NCBI GenBank assembly: GCA_003671065.1
Contig: QWPU01000092.1
Location: forward strand, 1 to 9,969
DNA length: 9,969 nucleotides
Direction: 5' to 3'
Source of the DNA: Planctomycetota bacterium
GTDB taxonomy: Bacteria; Planctomycetota; Phycisphaerae; Phycisphaerales; SM1A02
Under the pieces are notes generated by a model, which saw nothing but the letters and a program-made list of their open reading frames with translations, had not been told where the DNA came from and made no database searches. This document shows positions 1-5,931 of the stretch, piece after piece. Both the position numbers and the translations under genes were made by a program. The stretch's first letter is position 1; every line of letters starts with the position of its first letter.

Positions 1-67
1 CCGCCGGGTATTGCTTACCCGTCGACTCCGCCCGTCTGAACCCTGTTGCATACACCCTCAATCAAGT

Positions 68-95
68 AAACAGGACGCTTCGCAGCGTCCTGTTT
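68..95 (-). terminator. Terminator hairpin closing the isc operon
   Basis: Perfect 12-bp inverted repeat (68-79 against 84-95) with a 4-nt loop, lying 31 bp beyond the stop codon of the iscA-like gene. On the minus strand the stem ends in TGTTT and is followed by a moderately T-rich stretch (ACTTGATT), so it fits an intrinsic terminator without an ideal U-tract. The stem is symmetrical, so it could also serve a plus-strand gene ending at or before position 39, which cannot be confirmed here. Confidence 0.75.
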
Positions 96-126
96 CATAA
101 GTCTTGTTGCTGCAACTTCTCTGCGG

Positions 127-558
127 TTACGCCGAGAAACTCGAACCGCATCCGCAGCTCGATGTTGAATTCGGGTTGTTGAACACGAATCCGCTACCCA
201 TGATTTCGTCTTTGTAGTCGATGTTTGTGCCGTTGAGATAGAGGTAACTCTTCGGATCGCACACGACGGTGACGGTGAAGGTGTCGCCGCTGGTTGCGGT
301 GGCAGTTGCAACGCCGCCTCCGCTCGACGCATCTGTTGTCGCATCTGCAGACATTGTTGCGCTCGCGCGCGGGTAGGTGAAATTCCACGATTCGTCGCTG
401 TCGCGTTGGACTTCTGTGAGGTCGAGCGTGTAGTTGAAGCCTGAGCAGCCTCCACCTTTCACGCCGACGCGGAGTTTCATGGCGGATGGCTCAAAGCCGT
501 GTTCCCCAATGATCTGTTCAATACGGCGAGCGGCGGTTTCGGTAACTGTGACTGGCAT
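127..558 (-). CDS. iscA: A-type iron-sulfur carrier protein (IscA/HesB family) with internal insertion
   Basis: Protein of 143 residues that would accept or carry nascent Fe-S clusters from the IscU scaffold to target proteins in the cytoplasm. The three family cysteines are present: Cys38 in GGGCSGF, and Cys135 and Cys137 in the C-terminal SCGCGSSF. The N-terminus (MPVTVTETAARRIEQII) and the GSGFVFNNPN stretch before the last cysteines also match the family. Typical members have about 105-115 residues. The extra length is a low-complexity Ala/Thr/Ser/Gly/Asp insertion at about residues 62-92, in a loop between strands. The start at 558 is chosen because AAGGA lies 8 nt upstream; a longer in-frame reading to 717 would add 53 basic residues and overlap iscU. 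It is the last gene of the isc operon, 55 bp after iscU. ErpA or SufA naming is equally possible from sequence alone. Confidence 0.88.
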   Translation of the reverse strand: MPVTVTETAARRIEQIIGEHGFEPSAMKLRVGVKGGGCSGFNYTLDLTEVQRDSDESWNFTYPRASATMSADATTDASSGGGVATATATSGDTFTVTVVCDPKSYLYLNGTNIDYKDEIMGSGFVFNNPNSTSSCGCGSSFSA

Positions 559-566
559 GGTGTGGT

Positions 567-600
567 TCCTTGTACTCTTTGTACCTTTTGTACTTTTTTG
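567..600 (-). repeat. 9-bp tandem repeat overlapping the iscA ribosome binding site
   Basis: On the plus strand TTGTAC recurs at 570-575, 579-584 and 588-593, exactly 9 bp apart, with T-rich spacers. Read on the minus strand the units are AAAAAAGTAC, AAAAGGTAC, AAAGAGTAC and then AAGGAACC. The last partial unit supplies the AAGGA Shine-Dalgarno (567-571) of the iscA-like gene, and the earlier units contain similar purine tracts (AAAAGG, AAAGAG). The array fills much of the iscU-iscA gap. Copy-number change could alter translation of iscA; this is inference. Confidence 0.7.
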
Positions 601-613
601 AAAGCCGCGCGCG

Positions 614-1057
614 TCAGTGCGCTGCGACTGGGCTCGCGCTAGTGGTCTTACCTTCAGTGCCGAGCGCGTTCTTCTTTTTGTAGTCCGCGATGGCGCTTCG
701 GATCGAGTCTTCAGCAAGCACCGAGCAGTGGATCTTCACGGGTGGAAGACTGAGCTCCTCGACGATTTGCGTGTTCTTGATGGTAAGCGCTTCGTCGACT
801 GATTTCCCTTTGATCCACTCAGTTGCGAGCGAAGAACTTGCAATCGCGCTGCCGCAACCGAAGCACTTGAAGCGCGCATCTTCGATGATGCCCTGCTCGT
901 TGATGCGGATCTGAAGTTGCATCACATCGCCGCACTCAGGCGCGCCGACGATGCCAACGCCAACATCCTTACGGACGGCGACTTCTTTAGAGGTTCCGAA
1001 ACTGCCCACATTGCGCGGGTGTTGGTAATGATCGATGACTTTTTCGCTATATGCCAT
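614..1057 (-). CDS. iscU: Fe-S cluster assembly scaffold protein IscU
   Basis: Protein of 147 residues that receives sulfur from IscS and iron to build [2Fe-2S] clusters. It follows proteobacterial IscU closely: MAYSEKVIDHY and PRNVGSF at the N-terminus, Cys42 and Asp44 in GAPECGD, Cys68 in GCGSAIASSS, and His110-Cys111 in LPPVKIHCS. The LPPVK segment, which in IscU is bound by the HscA chaperone, is intact although no hscA is in view. An additional Cys65 sits three residues before Cys68, where Escherichia coli IscU has Thr. About five residues are inserted before GAPECGD, and a Ser/Thr/Ala tail of about 20 residues is added. The start at 1057 is preferred over the in-frame ATG at 1078, because the AAAAGGA ribosome site (11 nt upstream of 1057) lies just inside the longer version and because the family begins MAYS. 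Confidence 0.96.
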   Translation of the reverse strand: MAYSEKVIDHYQHPRNVGSFGTSKEVAVRKDVGVGIVGAPECGDVMQLQIRINEQGIIEDARFKCFGCGSAIASSSLATEWIKGKSVDEALTIKNTQIVEELSLPPVKIHCSVLAEDSIRSAIADYKKKNALGTEGKTTSASPVAAH

Positions 1058-1082
1058 GAGATTCACAGTCCTTTTCATAATT

Positions 1083-1156
1083 AGGATTGGCGAGGTCCCC
1101 TCGCCACATCCGTGAGATTAAGCAGGATTGGCGAGGTCCCCTCGCCACATCCGTGA
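1083..1156. repeat. Two tandem copies of a 33-bp palindromic element between iscS and iscU
   Basis: Copies at 1083-1115 and 1124-1156 are identical over 33 bp and repeat with a 41-bp period. Each holds an 8-bp perfect inverted repeat, TGGCGAGG and CCTCGCCA around a 3-nt loop. It is extended by GGAT/ATCC with a single bulged C, giving a stem of 12 pairs. The second copy ends 1 bp before the iscS stop codon on the minus strand. The whole iscS-iscU gap is therefore made of this element. It resembles REP-like or small palindromic interspersed repeats and would form two stable hairpins in the operon mRNA, possibly dampening iscU/iscA expression relative to iscS or protecting the iscS 3' end. No third copy was noticed in the window. 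Confidence 0.85.
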
Positions 1157-1157
1157 C

Positions 1158-2396
1158 TTAATGCGTTTGCCATTCAATCTTCGACACGTCGATGCCTTCT
1201 TTGTGGAGATCCCACAACGGGCTCATTGTTCGAAGGTGATTTACTGCTTTCACAATCGCTTCGATTGCGTAATCGACTTCTTCCTCAGTCGACCAGCGAC
1301 CGAGTGAAAGCCGCAGCGATGAGTGCGCGAGTTCATCGCCAACACCCAACGCCTTCAATACATAACTCGGCTCAAGGCTTGCGCTGGTGCACGCTGAACC
1401 CGATGAGCACGCGATGTCCTTGATGCCCATGAGCAGCGATTCGCCTTCAACGAAGCCGAAACTGATGTTTGTCAGTTGCGGGAGTCGTCGCTCGGCGTGG
1501 CCGTTCACTTGCACGACTTCGAGCCGGCTGCTGAGCTCGCGCTCAAGCTTGCGTCGAAGAAGAAGCAAGCGTTCGCGCTCGCTATCCATTTCAAGACTCG
1601 CCAATTCGCACGCCTTGCCAAAGCCAACGATGCCCGTGACATTGAGCGTGCCCGAACGCATGCCGCGCTCGTGGCCGCCGCCGTCTTGAATCGCTTCGAG
1701 ACGCACGCGCGGATTGCGGCGACGCACATAGAGCGCACCACATCCCTTCGGTCCGTACATCTTGTGCCCCGCCCATGACATCAGATCAATGTGATCGCGC
1801 TCGACATCAGTCGGCATCTTGCCAACCCATTGCGTCGCGTCGGTGTGAAAGATGATGCCGCGTTCGTGGCAGAGTGCGCCGATTTCGGGCACTTCGTTGA
1901 TGGTGCCGATCTCGTTGTTCGCCCACATGATGGTCACGAGAATCGTGTCCTCACGCATCGCAGCAGCAACCATCGCCCGCGTGATCACGCCGTCGGCTGG
2001 TGGCGAAAGAAAGGTGACATCGAAGCCTTCGCTTTGCAGGCGCTTGCATGGATCGAGCACTGCTTTGTGCTCGTGCGAAGCGGTGATGATGTGCCCGCGA
2101 CCTGGCGTGCCTTCTGGGTTGCGCTCGTACATATGCGCCGCGCCCTTGATCGCGAGATTGTTCGATTCGGTCGCGCCGCTCGTCCACACGATTTCCTTGG
2201 GCGAAGCACCGATGAGCGTGGCAGCCTGCTCGCGCGCGAGGTCGATGGCGTCTTCGCTGTCCCAACCGAACTTGTGGTTGCGGCTGGCGGAATTGCCATA
2301 TTTCTCGGTGAAATAAGGGAGAATCGCTTCGACCACGCGAGGGTCGGTGCGAGTCGCGGCGGCGTTATCCATGTAGATGGGCAGTTTGAACGCCAT
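1158..2396 (-). CDS. iscS: Cysteine desulfurase IscS
   Basis: PLP-dependent enzyme of 412 residues that converts L-cysteine to alanine plus an enzyme persulfide, feeding sulfur to IscU and probably to tRNA thiolation. It aligns with Escherichia coli IscS (404 residues) from PIYMDNAA to the final SKIEW. Visible sites are SGATESNN (73-80), His110 in SHEHKAV, Asp186 and Gln189 in TDATQ, the PLP-binding Lys212 in AGHKMYGPKG, GGGHERGMRSGTLNV (239-253), and catalytic Cys336 in SSGSACTSASLEPS. An extra Cys330 precedes the active-site loop, where E. coli has Val. The start has GAGGA 9 nt upstream. It is the first gene of the isc operon, transcribed away from panC. No IscR repressor gene or recognisable IscR site was seen upstream. 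Confidence 0.97.
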   Translation of the reverse strand: MAFKLPIYMDNAAATRTDPRVVEAILPYFTEKYGNSASRNHKFGWDSEDAIDLAREQAATLIGASPKEIVWTSGATESNNLAIKGAAHMYERNPEGTPGRGHIITASHEHKAVLDPCKRLQSEGFDVTFLSPPADGVITRAMVAAAMREDTILVTIMWANNEIGTINEVPEIGALCHERGIIFHTDATQWVGKMPTDVERDHIDLMSWAGHKMYGPKGCGALYVRRRNPRVRLEAIQDGGGHERGMRSGTLNVTGIVGFGKACELASLEMDSERERLLLLRRKLERELSSRLEVVQVNGHAERRLPQLTNISFGFVEGESLLMGIKDIACSSGSACTSASLEPSYVLKALGVGDELAHSSLRLSLGRWSTEEEVDYAIEAIVKAVNHLRTMSPLWDLHKEGIDVSKIEWQTH

Positions 2397-2453
2397 CAGA
2401 ATTTATCCTCAATCAGAGTTGATTCGCTCGACCGAAGCGACCTCAAAGGCCAC

Positions 2454-2484
2454 TTGACACTCGTTGCGACAGAGTCTCATCATA
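2454..2484. promoter_or_regulatory. Possible divergent promoters between iscS and panC
   Basis: The iscS-panC gap must hold promoters in both directions. On the plus strand a perfect TTGACA (2454-2459) is followed after 15 bp by TCTCAT (2475-2480), a weak -10. On the minus strand TATGAT (complement of 2479-2484) is a good -10 for iscS but lacks a clear -35 at 17 bp. The two -10 elements overlap, so the promoters could compete. This rests on motif resemblance to sigma-70 sites only. Confidence 0.3.
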
Positions 2485-2568
2485 CTTCGACCGCGCGGCA
2501 AAGGACAGCACAAGCTCGGTTAGACTCGACATTTGGTAACTCACACGGCTGACTCACTGCCCTTCCTC

Positions 2569-3417
2569 ATGCGATTGATCGAGAATCCAACCGACCTTCT
2601 GTGCGCTGAGTTGCGTCGATGCGCCTTTGTTCCAACTATGGGCGCGCTTCATGAGGGGCATGCGTCGCTTGTGCGCAGCGCCGCCGCCACGGGTCGACCT
2701 GTCGTCGTGAGCATCTTTGTGAACCCGACCCAGTTCAGTCCGAACGAGGATTATGGCCGATATCCACGCACGCTTGAGGCTGATTGTGCGTTGCTGAAGC
2801 CGCTCGGGACCGCTGCGGTCTTCGTGCCGAGCGTTGAGGCGATCTATCCGCAGGGATTGGAGTGCGCGGCGATGGATGCGGCGAAGTTTCCGCTGCCTCC
2901 CGTTGCGACCGAACCCAAACTTGAAGATGCGTGTCGACCTGGTCACTTTGGTGGTGTCGCGCTGGTGGTCGATCGCTTGTTTGAACTTCTCGCGCCCGCA
3001 ACGGCGCACTTTGGCGAGAAGGACTTCCAGCAACTTCGCTTGATCGAAGAAATGACTGCCGCGAATCCCGTGCGCGCAACAATGGTCGAAATCAAGCGCG
3101 GCACGACGATCCGCGAAGCCGATGGCCTCGCGATGTCGAGCCGCAATCGCTATCTCACGGCAGTTGCGCGTGACGCCGCGCTCGCGTTGAGCCGCGCGCT
3201 TGAGGCGGCAATGCGCGCTCAAAGCGTCGCGATTGGCGAAGCACTCATGCACGAAATCCTGCATGAAAACGGCCTAGTTTGCGAGTACGCAGTGATTCGC
3301 GATGCGCGGACTCTGATGCCCGTGCACGACTTCGCACTGCCCTGCCGAGCGCTCATCGCTGCGCAAATTGGCTCGACGCGGCTCATCGACAATCGCTTGA
3401 TCGCGCAGCGCGGGTAG
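2569..3417 (+). CDS. panC: Pantothenate synthetase (pantoate--beta-alanine ligase)
   Basis: Cytoplasmic enzyme of 282 residues that joins pantoate and beta-alanine with ATP through a pantoyl-adenylate intermediate, the last step to pantothenate for CoA. Family signatures are present in order: PTMGALHEGH (22-31, the HxxH adenylylation motif with His28 and His31), SIFVNPTQF (48-56), RYPRTLEADC (64-73), RPGHFGGV (123-130), FGEKDFQQL (148-156), GLAMSSRN (186-193) and LIDN near the end. The ATG at 2569 is chosen because MRLIENPTDLL matches where other PanC proteins begin. A TTG at 2533 would add 12 residues. Neither start has a clear Shine-Dalgarno. The stop is TAG at 3415-3417. No panB or panD is adjacent; it appears to be a single gene divergent from iscS. 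Confidence 0.95.
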   Translation: MRLIENPTDLLCAELRRCAFVPTMGALHEGHASLVRSAAATGRPVVVSIFVNPTQFSPNEDYGRYPRTLEADCALLKPLGTAAVFVPSVEAIYPQGLECAAMDAAKFPLPPVATEPKLEDACRPGHFGGVALVVDRLFELLAPATAHFGEKDFQQLRLIEEMTAANPVRATMVEIKRGTTIREADGLAMSSRNRYLTAVARDAALALSRALEAAMRAQSVAIGEALMHEILHENGLVCEYAVIRDARTLMPVHDFALPCRALIAAQIGSTRLIDNRLIAQRG

Positions 3418-3507
3418 TTGCGAGCCATGCGTGAATCCGCGCGGAGTTTTGCATCAAGCGAGCGAATCACCGCAATCGACCGTTACACTTCGACAGGAGA
3501 TCCGATC

Positions 3508-4782
3508 ATGTTGACCAAACACCACACCGTTCTGCTTCCACTCACGCTGACCCTCTGCATCGCCACGGTGTTGGGCGCGAGTTGCTTCGTTGTTGCCCCC
3601 GCCTCTGCGCAGTCCGCACCTGCGACTGAGAAGCCGACGAAGCCCGCCGACGCGAAGGCCCCCGACGATAAGGCCCCCGACGCGAAAGCGATCAAAGCCG
3701 CCGAAGCCGCCGCTGCCAAAGCCAAGGCAAAGTGGTTCGCGAAGCTCGACAAAGAGGACAAGGTCACTTCGGACGCGAGCATCGGTTTCATCGCGCCTGC
3801 GTTTGCCGATGACGCGGAGCGCCTCAACATGTCGTTCAAAGCAATGAGCGAATTGCGCGGCAAGGTCGTCGTGATCCAAACCTTTAGTTCGAAGACCGCC
3901 GCTGGTCTCGTCACCGTGGAAACCACGAAGGCCGCGCTCGCAACCGCCGCGCTCGGCGACGAAGCGGTCCTCTTCGCTGTGCACACGCCAGAATCCATCG
4001 ACAAAGCGAAAGCCGTTCTCGAGAAGCGCAAGATCGAAGTGCCGATCCTCATGGACGCGAGCGGCGTGTATTGCGATGCGCTCGGTGCTTATCGCAAGCC
4101 GATCACTTTCATCGTTGATCGCCAAGGCAATGTGCGTTACGCGGGCCTCAGCGAACTCGGCGTCACCGCCGCCGCGAAAGAACTCGCCGCAGAAGCGTTT
4201 GATCCTGCAATCGAAGCCAAAAAGCGCGAGGACGCGCCGATGGCGACCAACAGCAATGTGCAATTCCCAACCTTTACCGATCCCGTGGGCAGCGCGGCAG
4301 ATTTGCGCGGCAAAGCGGCTCCCACGTTTAGTGTGCAGAGGTGGTGGGACGGCGAACCGAACATGCGCGGCAAACTCGCGATCGTCGACTTCTGGGCGAC
4401 ATGGTGCGGTCCATGCCGCGCTGCGATTCCACACATGAACGAAATCGCGAGGGCGTATCCAAACGACATCGCCTGCATGGGCATCACCGACGAAAGCCAA
4501 CGCGATTTCGATGAAGGCTGCACCAAGCACCGCATCAAGAAGTCTGACTTCGCATACGCCATCGGACTCGATCCGTCGGCCGCGATGAAGAACGCCTTCC
4601 AGATTCGGGGCATCCCGCATGTCGCCGTCATCTCAAGCGATGGCATCGTGCGCTGGCAAGGTCACCCGATGAGTTTGACCCCCGCAACGGTGAACAGCCT
4701 GATCAGTGCGAACCGAGCACTCACTGCGAAACCAAGTGGCAGCGCGCAAGCTGCGAACCGCTGGTCGCGCACGAAGCGCTGA
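3508..4782 (+). CDS. Exported protein with two thioredoxin-like (TlpA/AhpC-type) domains
   Basis: Protein of 424 residues. Residues 1-34 form a signal peptide (hydrophobic 8-30, likely cleavage after ASA before Q35). They are followed by a Lys/Ala/Pro-rich linker with KAPDD/KAPDA repeats (about 45-75). The first thioredoxin fold (about 92-230) has the KPITFIVDRQGNVRYAG core with cis-Pro at 198, but TAAG (130-133) stands where CxxC would be, so it should lack redox activity. The second fold (about 268-405) has DFWATWCGPC with Cys300 and Cys303, and IPHVAV with cis-Pro370, typical of TlpA/ResA-like thiol-disulfide oxidoreductases acting outside the cytoplasm. The start has AGGAGA 7 nt upstream (3495-3500). 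An upstream TTG extension to 3418 would bury the signal peptide. The redox partner is unknown. The function is assigned by fold, not by a named orthologue. Confidence 0.85.
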   Translation: MLTKHHTVLLPLTLTLCIATVLGASCFVVAPASAQSAPATEKPTKPADAKAPDDKAPDAKAIKAAEAAAAKAKAKWFAKLDKEDKVTSDASIGFIAPAFADDAERLNMSFKAMSELRGKVVVIQTFSSKTAAGLVTVETTKAALATAALGDEAVLFAVHTPESIDKAKAVLEKRKIEVPILMDASGVYCDALGAYRKPITFIVDRQGNVRYAGLSELGVTAAAKELAAEAFDPAIEAKKREDAPMATNSNVQFPTFTDPVGSAADLRGKAAPTFSVQRWWDGEPNMRGKLAIVDFWATWCGPCRAAIPHMNEIARAYPNDIACMGITDESQRDFDEGCTKHRIKKSDFAYAIGLDPSAAMKNAFQIRGIPHVAVISSDGIVRWQGHPMSLTPATVNSLISANRALTAKPSGSAQAANRWSRTKR

Positions 4783-4856
4783 GTCATTGCACGCAACACT
4801 CAATCGCGCGCGGCGAGCTTGATTGTGCCTTCAAGGTAAGACGCGCTTGCCAACAC

Positions 4857-4887
4857 GACCACAGATGCAGTGCGTCGCGCTGTGGTC
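4857..4887 (+). promoter_or_regulatory. Inverted repeat upstream of the methyltransferase gene
   Basis: Perfect 8-bp inverted repeat GACCACAG (4857-4864) and CTGTGGTC (4880-4887), 15-nt spacer, centred about 46 bp before the ATG at 4918. It could be an operator for a dimeric regulator or a leader hairpin. It may also be chance; no other copy was seen. Confidence 0.3.
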
Positions 4888-4917
4888 ATCCCATCCCTGC
4901 TATCTTTCTCTCCCCCT

Positions 4918-5913
4918 ATGGCACGACCCTCGACCTCACCGCGTACGCCTGCGAAGAAAGCAACCCTCAACACGCCCCAGAAGGCACGCCGAGCGAGCGT
5001 GTGGCGCACGGCGAAAAATAGCAATCGCCATGAGCTCTATGAACTCGCGGTGCAAGAGGTTGAAGCGGAGTGCGACTTCATCGACATGGTGTGGAAGAGC
5101 AAGCGCGGACGATTTGCATCGACGCTTCGCGAAGATTTTTGCGGCACCGCAAAGGCCTGCACCGAATGGGCGCGTCGACGCACGAGCAATCATGCGATTG
5201 GCGTCGACCTCGATAGCTCCGTGATTCTCTGGGGCGAACATCGTCATCGCGCGCAGTTGCCCGAAGCGATCTCGTCGCGCATCACCGTGCTTGAAGCGAA
5301 TGTGCTCGAAGTCGAAACGCCTGGCATCGACACGATCGTGGCGATGAACTTCAGTTACTTCATCTTCAAAGAGCGCGCGCTACTGGTGCAGTATTTCCGC
5401 CGCGTGTTTGAATCGCTCGCCAACGACGGGCTCTTCATTTGCGATGGCTACGGCGGCAGTGAGTCGCACAGTGAAGTTGAAGAAGAGCGTCACCTCGATG
5501 GTTTCACCTATGTGTGGGATCAGAATGTCTACAACCCGATCACGAGCAATGTGGTCAATCACATCCATTTCCGATTTCCTGATGGCAGCGAGATCAAGCG
5601 CGCGTTTTCCTATAACTGGCGCTTGTGGAGTCTTGCCGAGATTCAAGACGCGATGACGGACGCGGGTTTCACTGCGACCACCGTGTATTGGGAAGGCACT
5701 GAGCGCGATGGCAACACGGGCAACGGCGTGTTCAAGCCGAGCATGCGCGGTGAAGCGTGTGCGGGATGGATTGCCTACATCGTGGCGGAGAAGCAGAGTG
5801 TGAAGGCGAAGACGGGAAAGAAGACCGTGAAAAAAATCGGGTCGAAGAAAACTGCAAAGAAGCCCGCACAGAAGCCCGCAATGAAGCCCGTGAAGAAACC
5901 TGTGCGCGCCTGA
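4918..5913 (+). CDS. Class I SAM-dependent methyltransferase with basic Lys/Pro/Ala-rich termini
   Basis: Protein of 331 residues. The core (about 55-292) has a Rossmann methyltransferase pattern: LREDFCGTAKACTEWA (70-85) as a variant glycine-rich SAM loop, IGVDLDSS (94-101) with the acidic residue that binds the SAM ribose, a strand near ITVLEANVLEV, then DTIVAMNFSYFIF (138-150) and DGLFICDGYGG (170-180). The substrate is not recognisable. Both ends are strongly basic: residues 1-30 include RTPAKKA and QKARRAS, and residues 294-331 repeat KK, KPA and KPV like histone H1 C-termini, suggesting contact with nucleic acid or ribosomes (inference). The ATG at 4918 has no Shine-Dalgarno, and a GTG at 4870 would add 16 residues. 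It probably forms an operon with the prenyl synthase 18 bp downstream. Confidence 0.8.
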   Translation: MARPSTSPRTPAKKATLNTPQKARRASVWRTAKNSNRHELYELAVQEVEAECDFIDMVWKSKRGRFASTLREDFCGTAKACTEWARRRTSNHAIGVDLDSSVILWGEHRHRAQLPEAISSRITVLEANVLEVETPGIDTIVAMNFSYFIFKERALLVQYFRRVFESLANDGLFICDGYGGSESHSEVEEERHLDGFTYVWDQNVYNPITSNVVNHIHFRFPDGSEIKRAFSYNWRLWSLAEIQDAMTDAGFTATTVYWEGTERDGNTGNGVFKPSMRGEACAGWIAYIVAEKQSVKAKTGKKTVKKIGSKKTAKKPAQKPAMKPVKKPVRA

Positions 5914-5931
5914 GCGCTTGAGGACACCGTC

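Noticed and set aside
5..21. Small hairpin CGGGTA/TACCCG
   Set aside because: A 6-bp stem without a U-tract; the 12-bp hairpin at 68-95 explains termination better.
1..39. Plus-strand frame ending in TGA that could be the tail of a gene entering from the left
   Set aside because: Only 12 codons are visible; nothing distinguishes it from chance.
15..455. Minus-strand ORF of 146 codons antisense-frame to iscA
   Set aside because: It overlaps the iscA-like gene in another frame, crosses the terminator hairpin and shows no family motif.
1791..2552. Plus-strand ORF of 253 codons opposite iscS
   Set aside because: Mirror of the strongly conserved iscS coding frame in GC-rich DNA; no motifs or ribosome site.
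3574..3585. Lipobox (G-A-S-C26) in the thioredoxin-like protein
   Set aside because: Gly at -3 and Ser at -1 fit poorly, and a clear ASA|Q cleavage site follows.
3454..4620. Minus-strand ORF of 388 codons opposite the thioredoxin-like gene
   Set aside because: The plus strand has a signal peptide, a strong ribosome site and WCGPC; the antisense product is Arg/His-rich with no recognisable domain.
2569..4782. PanC and the thioredoxin-like protein as one readthrough product, since the frame stays open after the panC TAG
   Set aside because: PanC ends at its usual length, and the next gene has its own AGGAGA site and signal peptide; an open stretch of 90 bp is expected by chance.
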